DNA from: Owenia fusiformis
Lineage: Eukaryota > Annelida > Polychaeta > Sabellida > Oweniidae
DNA length: 64,000 nucleotides
Assembly: GCA_903813345.2 (NCBI GenBank)
Contig: CAIIXF020000009.1
Span: forward strand, 5,266,030 to 5,330,029
Direction: 5' to 3'
In this document: positions 42,294 through 53,437 of the stretch, one piece after another
Position numbering within the stretch: the stretch's first letter is position 1
How the letters are laid out: each line of letters starts with the position of its first letter
Translations under genes and position numbers: made by a program
The notes under the pieces: generated by a model
Database searches by the model: none
Told to the model about the DNA's origin: nothing
What the model saw: the letters and a program-made list of their open reading frames with translations, nothing else

Positions 42294-42539
42294 TGAATGA
42301 ATAAGGGGCAACTAAATTTACAATGGTTTGATTATAATTTAGAACTTCAATTTCAAACACAAAAACTTAATTACATCATTACACGTCATGAAGAGGTGTG
42401 TGTTGTAAAACCTTTCAAGAGCCATTTTGGTGATTAAGGGATCAAAATAGGGTTTATACACATTTTGGTTGATTAAAACACATGAGTCAATCCTGATACG
42501 TAACAAGGCTCCGCCTTGTGTGATATTTTGCCTTGAGAT

Positions 42540-42993
42540 GATATTTATAGGATATCCTATGATTTTGAGGAATATCATTTTTATCTACGAGGTGACATTG
42601 ATATCTGCACGAGAGAGCGAAGCGAACGAGTGCATATATCAATATCACCGAGTAGATTAAAATGATATTCTGAAAAAAATCATAGGATGTTCTTATTATC
42701 CTACACTTACAAGGAGTGTACTAAATGTATAATATCATTGCAAAATGAATCTCATGCCAAATAGAGTCAATTTGGCGGGAAATCAACAAGCGGAGTATAT
42801 CGTCACAATATCCTCCGCATATTGGGTTTTCCGGAGTATATCGTCACGATATCCTCCGCCCGGAGTATATCGTCACGATATCCTCCGCCCGGAGTATATC
42901 GTCACGATATCCTCCGGATATTCATTTTGCCCATAAATATCAAATTTATTTTTTAATGTTATTATACATTTAGTACACTAAGTGTAGGATAAT
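42540..42993. mobile_element. Foldback cluster: hairpin plus TIR element with palindromic 27-bp array
   Basis: A hairpin at 42,540-42,686 (arms of ~65 bp around GAGCGAAGCG) is followed by a TIR element at 42,695-42,993 (ATTATCCTACACTTA ... TAAGTGTAGGATAAT). Inside the latter, at about 42,795-42,919, four units of CGGAGTATATCGTCACGATA plus TCCTCCG, each itself nearly palindromic, lie in tandem. No coding capacity. It lies about 250 bp after the LRR stop codon. Confidence 0.7.
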
Positions 42994-43514
42994 TTAATAT
43001 ATCACACTCTTCATCATGTAATAATGCTATAATATAATGTAATAATGCTATAATATAATGTTATAATAGATGTAATACAATTTGTAAATAAAGTGGACTT
43101 ACAACCAAGTATATAGGATATCTGTTTCAGGTTTATTTAAAGCAACAGTTACATGTATTTGAACCTTTTTCTCCCTCAACTGAATTAATAGGTAACAAAT
43201 GACTATAACGAAAGAGATGTTGTAGTGAAATGGAATACAGGTCAATATATGATTTGTTATTTCATGACATAATGCTTCTTTGTAAATCCAAATTAAAAAA
43301 TAATTTCACAATATGATACAAATGGTATATCACATCAGATGTGCAAATATGAAGTCTGCAATCGATTCAGGCCATACTTTAAATTGAACGATTATACATT
43401 TTTCATATTTTTTTCCCTGCAAAATGAGTTGAGAAAAATGTTCCAAAGGCAACGTTTATACTTATCAAATGTCATACAACTTTGTAAATCCAAAGACTAC
43501 ACTATTACATGCCC

Positions 43515-44720
43515 GTAGCCAGCTTTTTGTAAGGGGGGGCTCGAACCCCCCCCCGCAACCCCCCCCACAAAAAAAAATTCCCCATACTAAACCAAGCCCC
43601 TTTGTATTGTAAAGGACAGTGGCGGATCCGGAGGCTAAGAAGGGGGGACCCACACTTCAAGTCAGGAAAAAATATCTGCGCTTGCGCGGAAAAACTTTTT
43701 AGGGCCCTAAAACCAAAATTTGGACCAACAATTAGAAAATCTAAGGCCCAAAAAAATCAAGTAATGCCCAAAAAGGACCAGTCAAAGGAAAAAATTTTAG
43801 GGCCCTAAAACCGAAATTTTGGCCAAAATTCTGAAAATTTATGGCCCGTTCTTTGAAAATTTGGCCTTAAATTGAAAAATAAGGCCCAAAAAGGTCAAGT
43901 TATGCCAAAAAAGGCCCACTTTAGAGGCCCTACAATATTTCTGGGCCAACATTTTTTCCGGGCCCATCCTTTGGCTGCGCAGAAAACCTTTTAGGGCCCT
44001 AGAACCAAAATTTAGAAAATATATGGCACGTTTTTTGAAAATTTGGCCTAAACTTGAAGGCCCGAAAATGTCAAGTAAAAATGTCAAGTAAAGGCCAACT
44101 AAAGAGGCCCTACAATATTTTTGGCCCAACATTTTTTTCTAGGCCCATCCTAGGGCCTAGCATAAAATTTTAAGGGCCCTAAAACCAAAATTCGGGCGAA
44201 AATTCATAAAATTTATGGCCCGTTTTTTGAAAATTTGGCCTTAAATCGAAAAAAAATAAAGCCCCAAAAGGTCAATTAATGCCCAAAGAGGCCCACTAAA
44301 AAGGCCCTACAATATTTTTGGGCCAACATTTTTTTCTGGGCCCATCCTATGGCCACGCAGAACTTAGAACCAAAATTTGGGCCTATTTTTTGAAGATTTA
44401 TGGCCTGTTTTTTGAAAATTTAGCCTAAAATTGAAAAAATAAGGCCCAAAAAGGTCAAGTAAAGGCCAACTAAAGAGGCCCTACAATATTTTTGGTCCAA
44501 CATTTTTTCTGGGCCCATCCTAGGGCCGCGCGTAAAATTTTTAGGGCCATAAAACCAAAATTGGGGTCAATATTTTGAAAATTAATAGCCCATTTTTGAA
44601 AATTTGGCCTGAAATTGAAAAAATAAGGCCCAAAAGGTCAAGTAATGCCCAAAAAGGCCCACTAAAGAGGCCGTACAATATGTTTGGGCCAACATTTCTT
44701 TCCGGGCCCATCCTAGGGCT
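43515..44720. repeat. ~185-bp tandem array rich in GGCCC
   Basis: The marker GGCCCATCCT recurs at about 43,970, 44,151, 44,340, 44,513 and 44,704, so five full units and one partial. Units carry AGGGCCCTAAAACC and CCTACAATATTTTTGG. A C-rich tract at 43,545-43,570 and a GTAGCCAGC motif precede it. The short open frames within are by-products of the repeat. Confidence 0.8.
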
Positions 44721-44879
44721 ATGTTTAACAAAACACAAAGGACGATCATAAAAAAAAGGGAAAGGGGCACAAATATGTCCATGAAAAAAATTGGGCCAAC
44801 TTTTGAAAAATAATGCCCAATTTCGAAAAACAATGCACAGTTAGCACATCGTAATTAGCTCACTATACTTTCTTTTACC

Positions 44880-45605
44880 ATCAAGGGATTTCTATTTCAA
44901 ACAAACAAGGATTTTTGATGTGTTTGAACCATGAATCATTATAAATACAACTTTGATATTTGACATGTCGATTAACTCATAAAAAAATAATCAGCCAATT
45001 GATATGACGAAGACATTGAGGTATAATATTACGTTATCGAATGGTAGTGCGTCCAGCTTTAAGGAGTTTTTTTTAAACAATGGGTTTATTTCAGTGATAT
45101 ATTTTTCATGGCATAATATACAATCATGCGTCAATTCGCCTATTGGCATTGGTATGTCCACTTTCAAACATTTTAACATTTTAAGGAGTAAATCATGAAA
45201 TACCCTAACATTGCCCACATCTGTACCATTCAAAATTTCCCGCAGATTTTGCAATTTGAGACATATCCTCCAAGAGAATTTGGGAGACACATTTATTAGA
45301 ACGAATATGGTCCTCCTTAATGAATTTATGTTCTCTTCCTGACATGTCAAAAAGTACACGACCTCGCCTGACAAATATCACGAGGCAAACACAAGTGCCA
45401 GTCCTCTTTGGATCAACTAAAAGGATTATTCAAATATCTTTTGTGGTAGTCCCTGTGCAGTATAATTGACGTATTTAATAAATGATATACCACCTAAAAA
45501 TAATGAAAAATTTGAAGTGATAAAAAGAATATTTACAACAACACACAAATAAGAAATAATTTTTTTAGATAAAACGGTGGAGAACTTTTGGATCAACTCT
45601 CGTAT
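44880..45605 (-). other. Possible decayed mariner-like element fragment
   Basis: The sequence ending at 45,605, read on the minus strand, starts TACGAGAGTTGATCCAAAAG, which resembles a mariner-type terminal repeat. Minus-strand open stretches (45,374-44,991 and 45,611-45,426) follow, but I cannot match them to a transposase, and no opposite terminus was found. Confidence 0.25.
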
Positions 45606-46016
45606 GTTCAAACCTTATTAACAGGATGTCAGCAAGTGAAGAATGAGGAGAATTATAGATGGTAAAACGTCATTTTGTTCAAGGACAGGGCAGGCCTAAA
45701 CAGACTCAAGAACATCCTGTTATGTTCATTCAGAATTTGCCTACTTCAAACACCTTCTGTTGACATAAAGTACAATCAACCTGAACTTCATATATTGATT
45801 TTTTCATTTTGTAACCAGTATTTAAACAGTTATGTTCATTTGAACTATGAACCCAAGTTCAAGCATTACGTGTCTGATGAATTCCATTCATAAGTTATAA
45901 ACTTACAATCATATTATTTTTCGAGTCTAGGGCAGTTCCTTTCACATGGGAGATATTTGTCTTTGAAATATTTGGTGGGAAACATAAGGCCTGTATTTTC
46001 ATGATTTCAACTGCTA

Positions 46017-46418
46017 AAGGATGATTCTCGGTTTGGAGAACAGTCTCCTGGGCTAATAATTTTTTTCATGAAAAATATAGAAATATTACCCAAATTAAAC
46101 TATGAATATTCAAAAGAGGACATTCAAATCTACAAGATGTAAAAATAACAAATTGGTCTGAAGCAGGGATAATGCTCAATTTGACAGATTCAATAAAATA
46201 CAAGTCTTGTATAGATTTTGGGAAAAAAGTTCATCAGTGTACTGCACTAATATTTTTTTGCGAAAAATCTAGAAATATTAACCAAATTAAATTATGACTA
46301 TTCAAAAGAAGACATTCAAATCTATATTATGTAAAAAAAATCAAATTTGTCCGAAGCAGGGATAATGCTCATTTAGATTGATGAACTTCGTTCGATCTCC
46401 AAACCGAGAATCGTCCTT
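46017..46418. mobile_element. MITE family 'CGGTTTGGAGAAC', copy 2 (inverted relative to copy 1)
   Basis: Same termini and body as the element at 12,425-12,793, in the opposite orientation and flanked by TA. Termini AAAGGATGATTCTCGGTTTG and complement. Confidence 0.75.
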
Positions 46419-46420
46419 TA

Positions 46421-47776
46421 TATCTCTGTAATTTATTAACACAAGATCTTTAAAACCTATACAATCGATATAGTCACAATCACATTTCATGTTTTCAGCA
46501 TACTGCTTACACTCTCCAGAAATTTTTTTAAATTGAAAATCAGGGTACATGTTTTTAAATAATATATGACAAATAAAATATAGGATGGCCATTGATGGGG
46601 GTCTAAAAGGGTAAACACCAAATGCCGATTTACATTTTAATTTAAAATAATAAACATGCAGTATAGGCTTTTTATTCAGACCTGATACATTTGTCTACCA
46701 TATATATATAACATACATAATGTAAAAAGGAAATGAACACATTAACAATTCTGAAAAGACTAAAATGATGCCAAGTATTGAACAAAATGTATAACTACAT
46801 GATTTTCAATGGCCTTTGATAATGAAAAGTTTTTCAACTGAAAGGGCAATACAGGAACACAGATTGTGCAATCTCTTTAAATTAATAGCAAATGAAATTC
46901 ATTTTATGATTCATTGCCATATGTATCCATCTTGATCCATCAAGGTATTACATACATACATGACTGAAGGAATACACTGGTTTAATAGTATGATATGTAT
47001 CAATAAAACACAATTTGAGAGCATCGCATCTAAGGTCAATATGATCCTGAAGATGCATCCGTAACATTATGTCTATTTTTAAACATAAGACATGTCCAAT
47101 CACAAGTCGAAAAGTTTCAACATTTCAAGAAAATGATAATGTAGTTGGTAGATGTATTTTTGTATCGACGTTTATGTCATTTCAACATGTTAAAAAAAGT
47201 CGACGACAATAAAAGATTAACATAATAAGACCCACTTTTGGCTATAATTTATTCATCGTGATTTAGTGTAAAAAAACATAAAACATGAATGAAATCCTGT
47301 CCTCCAAAAGATTCATTTAAATATTCGGCATTTATCCAGCACTCTGTTGAGTGTTTACAGTAAAATAAACATCTAGGTTTATGCCACTTTTTAGACCACT
47401 ACAACTAAATATATGTTTACTGGCGCCCACCTGATCATCTGAAGAACTCCCTATTGTTGGTCAATCAATATTTCTTTCATCTTCTTGCCTCTGTTACAAG
47501 TCCCTTCTAAAATGTACTAATTCAGCAATTTCAAAATAATCTTCTTGCCTCTGTTGCAACTCTCTTCCTATATGTACTTATTCAGCAATTTCAAATTAAA
47601 TAAATAATTTTTCAAAAAGTATGTTGAGCAAAAACCAATTTTAGGGCCCTTATGTCAACAACACAGAATGTCAGGCCACTACAGAATATACATGGGACTC
47701 CCATATGTGGATTCATTCATTAAAAAATGGCATGGCGCAAGGACTTGGATCGAGAAAAATTTGTTAATTCTAGAAG
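46421..47776. other. Intergenic DNA
   Basis: AT-rich, no gene recognised. A diverged direct duplication of about 70 bp (marker TCTTCTTGCCTCTGTT) lies at about 47,478-47,600. Confidence 0.4.
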
Positions 47777-47852
47777 ATGGATGTCACAATGAGACATTCG
47801 TTGCTGTTCTATTCAAGCCTTTTTCAATTGGTTTGGAGTAATGTCATCCAGG
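47777..47852 (+). pseudogene. Orphan signal-peptide exon of the tandem family
   Basis: Encodes MDVTMRHSLLFYSSLFQLVW plus six residues, ending in phase 1 at a GTGAGT donor, exactly like the first exons of genes A, B, D, E and F. No ectodomain exon follows before gene D's own first exon at 48,674. The intron start after it resembles that of gene E (shared AACCAGCATTTGAT at about 47,950 and 53,599). It could be an alternative first exon for gene D or the remnant of a lost paralogue. Confidence 0.5.
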
Positions 47853-48547
47853 GTGAGTTCTGCTTGATTATTTTAGGACTGTTTTCACCATTTGAATTGA
47901 AGGAGTATTACACAACTACTACGCATACCTATACATGTATGTATATCAACCAGCATTTGATACAAGTGTAATGCCAAGAATGAAGAGCTATTCTGATTTA
48001 CTTTAAGATAAATATCCACATATCCATAAGCTAAGTCCTATTTAAAAGGGAACATAAAGAACAATTTGTAAGGGTCTGGGGATGTTCTAGAAAGTTGAGA
48101 ATTTTGCTTTGTCATCATTTAATTCATAATATCCTTTTGAATTCGAAACAAATTGAATCTAAATCTTGAATCAGATACAGAATTCTTTTGTATTTACATA
48201 AGACTAATGATGCTGAGGATGTTACTTAGAAAGTAAAATTTTGCTTTGTCATCATTTCATCATATCCTCTTTAATTCCATTACTGACCTTAACTTACTGA
48301 CCACAGATCTATTTTCATCAGTTCATGAAACAAATATATAACTCACATATCTTAAACATTGTACATGAGTTATTACTTTGAAAACATAGACTTACAATAT
48401 ATGTGCAGGAACAACTGTATTGATTTTTTAGATGCACCAAAATCTAAATAGACACCTATAATTCTTTTGAAACCGTACATAAAACTTTACCTAACACTGC
48501 TGATAAGGACTAGTTTAGCTTTCTCTAAATCTATAGCAAGGCACATG

Positions 48548-48612
48548 GATGTCTATATTTATTCCATCATTCACAGGTAATTCGTCTTGGAAGATAGTGG
48601 TATCAGTGCTTC
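48548..48612 (+). promoter_or_regulatory. Conserved upstream block, gene D
   Basis: About 60 bp (including TTCGTCTTGGAAGATAGT) lying some 60-125 bp before the gene D start codon is conserved at the same position before gene F (61,614-61,676). Contains a TATA-like CTATATTTA. Could be core promoter or 5'UTR. Confidence 0.45.
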
Positions 48613-48673
48613 AGTGAACAGTTAATTTATGTTACTTTGGGAAAGCTGTTTTAACAGTGGTAAAGTTATCAAA

Positions 48674-50782
48674 ATGATGCAAGTCATGAAGAGACATTTA
48701 TGGATATTTTGGTGTTATTATTATTTCATTGCAATTGTTAGGAGCAGTTATAGCAATGAGGGTGAGTCAAGTTTCATCATCAGTTTACAATTATAGTTTG
48801 GAACATTGCCAAGCTACTTATTTTCTTTTGATAAAGTTGGATGTTATAAAAGAACTTACAGTGGTAAAACAAGAACTTTAACATTGGTTGGATAGTAAGG
48901 AAATTCAGAAACAAATACTACAGTAGGATTTGGGGGATTGAATAATTGAGGAATAAATAATGATAGGCCATTCAATATGGTGAAATTCAGCACAAGTTGG
49001 TCAGAATGTCATACAAAGCATGAACCGAAGGTAGTGCATTTGTACTGAAATTCTGCGTGTAGAATTTCACCATATTGAAACATAAAAATGAAAACATTGT
49101 TCAGAGAATTGGGGATTGGGGTCCATGAAATAGCCAAACTTGCTGTTATTTTCGCCATTCATAGGTGTGACGTCACAATATATAGATACACGGATGATTG
49201 AATAGAGCACGGTCCTTCATATATGGAGAAATAGAGTTAATAGCATGGTCATGTTTGAATGAAGAATTTAGTATGTTAATAATTATATGTTTTCAGATAC
49301 AAAGATAACATCCCCATCACCTACACAGCATGTTATGATGACAAAAGCAGCAATAGATGCATCAACTACACAACAAGTAATAGCTACTGAAAAGGAAGTA
49401 CTAATAGCAACTACAGATACAGTTGCATTTACGAAATCAATGAAACTTTTACAGCTGACAACATCTTCAAAGTCAGTGACAGCTTACAAGCATAGACTTA
49501 TGCATTTGCAATGTGATAAAAAAGATTATGTTATCAAAATAAAGGAAGTATCTAGTTGGAAGAAAGATTTTCCCAAAGATGTACATTTATCTGAAAATCT
49601 TGTTGGATCTCGCTTCACACAACTTGAAGAATATTGTAACGGATTGGCTGATTGTCAATCAATAAATGCCAGGCCAGAATACGGAGACATGGAACACATT
49701 TTATATGACTGTGTACTGAATGGGAAGATCAAAATTAAGGGAACGTCACCTGCACCCATAATAATAACACCTGAAAACAAGTGACAGTTCCAGACAATCC
49801 AGTAACATTACACCAAGTTACAAGAGCTGAATCAGAATCAGAAACTACACAGCCAGTAACAAATGCTACAAAGCCAGTAACTAGAGCTACACAGCCAGCA
49901 ACAGTAGCTACAGCGTCAGTAACAAAAACAAGGTCACCAGAGCCTACTAAGTCATTTGCATCCAAAATACCAATAACATATTCAGTGACAGCTTACAAGC
50001 ATAGACTTATACATTTGTACTGTGACAAAACAAATTATGTAATCAAAATAAAAGAAGTGTCCAGTTGGAACAGAGCATCTCCCCGAGATGTTCACTTCTC
50101 TGACAATAGAGGTGGGTCACGGTTCAGAAGACTTGAAAAACACTGTAATGGACACTCTAGTTGTCTATCGATAAATGCTAGGCCAGAGCATGGAGACACT
50201 GAAAAAATTTTCTATGAGTGTATTATACCAATGATCAAGCCCACAACTGATGTAACGACACATTCTCCAAAAATAGTAATTATTATAACAGGTAAGCATC
50301 TTGAGATACTTAAACTTTATTTCAATTGTCTTATTCTCATTAAAAGATTCCATTTTTACTTATCAAAGTATTTTTACCTTTGACCTCAATCATTAAAATA
50401 TAATTTATAACAGTAACAGTAAATTACCTTTACAGCATTTAAAACGACAAAGGTCACATGATCATGACAAATCATTTCTATACATTTCAGTAATTGTAAT
50501 AGTATTTGTACTGCTTGCCATTGGAGGTGCTGCTATCATCATCATTTGGTGGAGAAGAAAGTCCCCTGTGTATGTATAAATTATATGCAATTTAAACTTC
50601 TCTATTATCTTCCTGTATTCTAAAATTAGTTGTATGTCATACAAGAAAGTTATGTTATATTTGACTCTGATGGTTAGCTCTATAGACCCATTCAATTTCA
50701 CTTTCTTTCTTTCAGGATGACCAGTATCAGATATACTCAGGGAAATATCAATGGATCTCCCCTTATGGGCAATGTGCACTGA
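48674..50782 (+). CDS. Gene D: two-module SUEL-lectin-like membrane protein, frame break between modules
   Basis: Exon 1 48674-48761 (signal peptide, core LWIFWCYYYFIAIVRSS; phase 1). The ectodomain region 49297-50291 holds two similar modules: module 1 (HLQCDKKDYVIKI, VHLSEN, YCNGLADCQSINARPEYGD) and module 2 (HLYCDKTNYVIKI, VHFSDN, HCNGHSSCLSINARPEHGD). Each follows a Thr/Ser-rich linker, and each lacks the N-terminal Cys-rich part of genes A and B. Module 1 ends in a stop at 49,782-49,784, and module 2 is open in another frame from 49,781, so the gene needs an unrecognised splice or carries an indel. TM exon 50491-50569 (IVFVLLAIGGAAIIIIWW; phase 1 to 2) and tail exon 50716-50782 (ends GSPLMGNVH) are intact. 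AATAAA signals occur at about 50,803 and 50,885. Confidence 0.7.
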
Positions 50783-51176
50783 CTAAAGTACAAAATATAA
50801 AATAAAAAGAGGTGAAAATGATCTGGAGGTTGACATTAAAATACAGTTCGACTTTTCATGTTGAAATATTTGTTTGTCTATGGTAAATAAAACTAAATAG
50901 AATTCACCGTTATAGTATACTAGTATCCAGTGTATAATGCTTCGAGCCATGAAAGCGATTTTGAATTTCATATGGAAAGTGAAAAGTATTTACGTGGTAG
51001 TTGTACAGAAATTGTGGACATTTTTTAAAGTTAAATAACTTTTCTATATCAAATGATACTGACTTACATGTACGAGGGGTGATTCAAAAGTAATGGACAA
51101 AATTTTATAGGCACGCTTACCTTTACCAGATTTGAATGAAACTTTGTACAAATAAAGATTAATCAATTATCTATTA

Positions 51177-51693
51177 AGAAATTCTCCATCTAAAATGTCA
51201 CTCGACTTTTTTGTGATTATGAGTCAAAGAAAGCATTCTTGAGTTTCAAATTGACTTCTGTGGTAACTTGAAACCATCTTCTAATTTATTCCACTTACCT
51301 TTTATTGTTTCTCCAAATATATTCTTTGAAAATCGGATTTTAAGGGTGTTAATCAGGGTAATTCTGTGCCATTTTATCAAAAATCTTGTTGCTATCTAGA
51401 AACGAGCAATTGTGATCTTGTTGTTACCTAGGAATGAGCAACTGTGATGTCACGTCACACTCATGTTAATTCTGCAATCACATGGCAGCCATTTTGGAAA
51501 TTCAAAAAAGTTCCCAATTAAAAAGGCTAAATGCTGTTTACAAATTGGAAACTATGGCAGAATCAACAAAGGGTTTGTGAAATAATTAGGATATGGTTTC
51601 AAAATTATGCACATGACAATATATGACTACTAAATGCAGGCAGGGACTTTTAATTGCCAAAAAGTCGAGTGACATTTTAGATGGAGAATTTCT
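51177..51693. mobile_element. MITE inserted into the mariner element
   Basis: Arms beginning AGAAATTCTCCATCTAAAAT and complement, about 38 bp, flanked by TA (51,175-51,176 and 51,694-51,695). Its insertion cuts the 3' part of the mariner transposase frame, so it is younger than the host element. Confidence 0.8.
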
Positions 51694-52288
51694 TAGATGT
51701 TAAAATTTTATTAACTAAATGCAAATACATTTTGAGATAAAGCACTTCTCTTGGATCATGGTGCATACACCCGGAATCCATTTTTAAGGCTATTTTCATC
51801 ATAATAACAAATGGATTTTCAATTTCGACACATTGTTGCTTTTGTTCTTCGGTAAGAAGCTTAGGAATCCACTTGGCACACACCCTTTTCATATTCAGGT
51901 CGCATTTTACAATCCTTTGTACTGTAGAGTAGGACACATCTGTAATGGAACTTATTTCTCTCAGTGTCAATCTCCTGTCTGCATTTAGGATGGACTCTAC
52001 ATGGTGAATAGTGTTATCAGTGCGGTCAGTCTTGGGCCTTCCAGATCGCTTTAGATCTAAGACTCTCGTATCCCCTTCACTAAAGTGATTGTACCATCGC
52101 TCAATGGCTTGCCTTGACAAGGCCTTGTCTCCATGTGTCTCTTTTATTTTCTTGACAACTGCCTGCCTTGTCTCTCCAGTAGCTACCAAATATTCAATAA
52201 CAATCCTTTGCTTAACTTTGATTTGTTGTAAAGTAGACATTTCTTGGATGTGTGTGAGTCTAAGAGTCTGATCTACTTTCTGACTCAC
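51677..52288 (-). pseudogene. Degenerate mariner transposase
   Basis: 203 codons. The N-terminal paired/HTH region is well preserved (IEYLVATGETRQAVVKKI, then HFSEGDTRVLDLKRSGRPKT and ISSITDVSYSTVQRIV), followed by the linker WIPKLLTEEQKQQCVEI. After that the sequence is out of register: the first catalytic Asp region reads MDSGCMHHDPRE instead of a typical DE(T/S)W-x-HHYDPE. The C-terminal half, with the remaining catalytic acids, is lost to the MITE insertion. Family length is about 345 residues, so this copy is inactive. Confidence 0.85.
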
Positions 52289-52684
52289 TGTGACTCATCA
52301 TTCTTAGAAATATCATTGTGATGTCATAGCACAATTGGTTGCTGAATTTAGAACTCAACAGCAAACACATGGGCATGTGAGTCTTGCTTGACAATTGCAT
52401 TACCATGCTTGTTAGACATATCATGTGTGGTAATTGAGTCATTAAAACGAAATCAAGCAAAAATGACAAAAACATTCAATTATCATTAAAAAACCAATTC
52501 CACCCATGCTTACCCTTGTTACCATGGTTACGCATAGCTGAAACAATTTCAAATGCATTTAAATGAGAATTCGACACAAAGTAGAGAATTGATTGATCTA
52601 TTCACTGTGAAAAAATTAGACTGATTGGGTGAAATTTAGTATGCCTATAAAATTTTGTCCATTACTTTTGAATCACCCCTCGTA

Positions 52685-53437
52685 AAAAGACAAGATCTGA
52701 ATATGTACAAATATACTAGTACTTGAATGGACTTTTTGTTTTGAAAATAAATACCTTAATTTATATATCTTTTTATTTTGTAAATTATTAATCCAATGAT
52801 GCTGGCAGTAAATACAGGAAATTCCAAATCATAGTTACCAGTTTCACAACCAGGTGGCCAATTTGGGCAGACCATCTCAATAAGAAAAGCTTAAAATGCC
52901 AATAATCTCACACTTATAGGGGTCAAAAACCAACATTTTACACTTAAAATGATTTCAACCTTCCACAATCATAACAAAATTGAATTTGTCTCTGTTAAAG
53001 TATTAAAATCTTAATTAGTACATCAGATACAGGTAGAAGTACACTAGTTCAACCGGGTCTCACCTTATATGCTATAGTTTCGCCATCTATAAGTGGTGAA
53101 TTGAGTATGGGGTACTTAGTATAGACTTAAGCAGGGCACGGCTCAGCAATTACGGCTTCCTCCTCAACTACATCACAGTCTGTGGTTTCTTTAACTTTAT
53201 GGCATTGATATAATGTAATATTCAACTTGAGTTCTCATGAAGAAATAAATAACTGATATCTGAATTTGAATGAAAAACAATATTTCTTTGTCTGAAAGGT
53301 TGTACATAAGTTAAAAATTAATAAAAATCTTGACATACAAAACCAGACTAGACTAGATATATGGCATTATTTCATCATATACTTTAGTTAGTTCAAAAGG
53401 CTTAAAACATAAAAGTGTTGATTCCTCACTCTGGAAT
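52685..53437. other. Intergenic DNA upstream of gene E
   Basis: No gene seen. Contains the stretch GTTACCAGTTTCAC / AGGTGGCC near 52,840, a degraded piece of the MITE family at 55,887-56,312. Confidence 0.4.

Larger units (their letters stand above)
51073..52682 (-). mobile_element. Mariner element with nested MITE
   Basis: Inverted termini CGAGGGGTGATTCAAAAGTA / complement, flanked by TA at 51,071-51,072 and 52,683-52,684. Carries a degenerate transposase on the minus strand and is interrupted by a second TIR element (51,177-51,693). Confidence 0.88.

Noticed and set aside
43465-44833. Several minus-strand frames with similar peptides (KMGPE/AQKYCRASLVGLF)
   Set aside because: They repeat with the ~185-bp array and break between units; not genes.
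44991-45611. Two adjacent minus-strand open stretches that could form a gene
   Set aside because: Separated by stops, no recognisable domain, and they begin at a mariner-like terminus; kept only as a possible element remnant.
46341-46592. Minus-strand frame with a Cys-containing stretch (MKCDCDYIDCIGF)
   Set aside because: Its 3' part lies inside a MITE copy and no flanking exon or splice site supports it.
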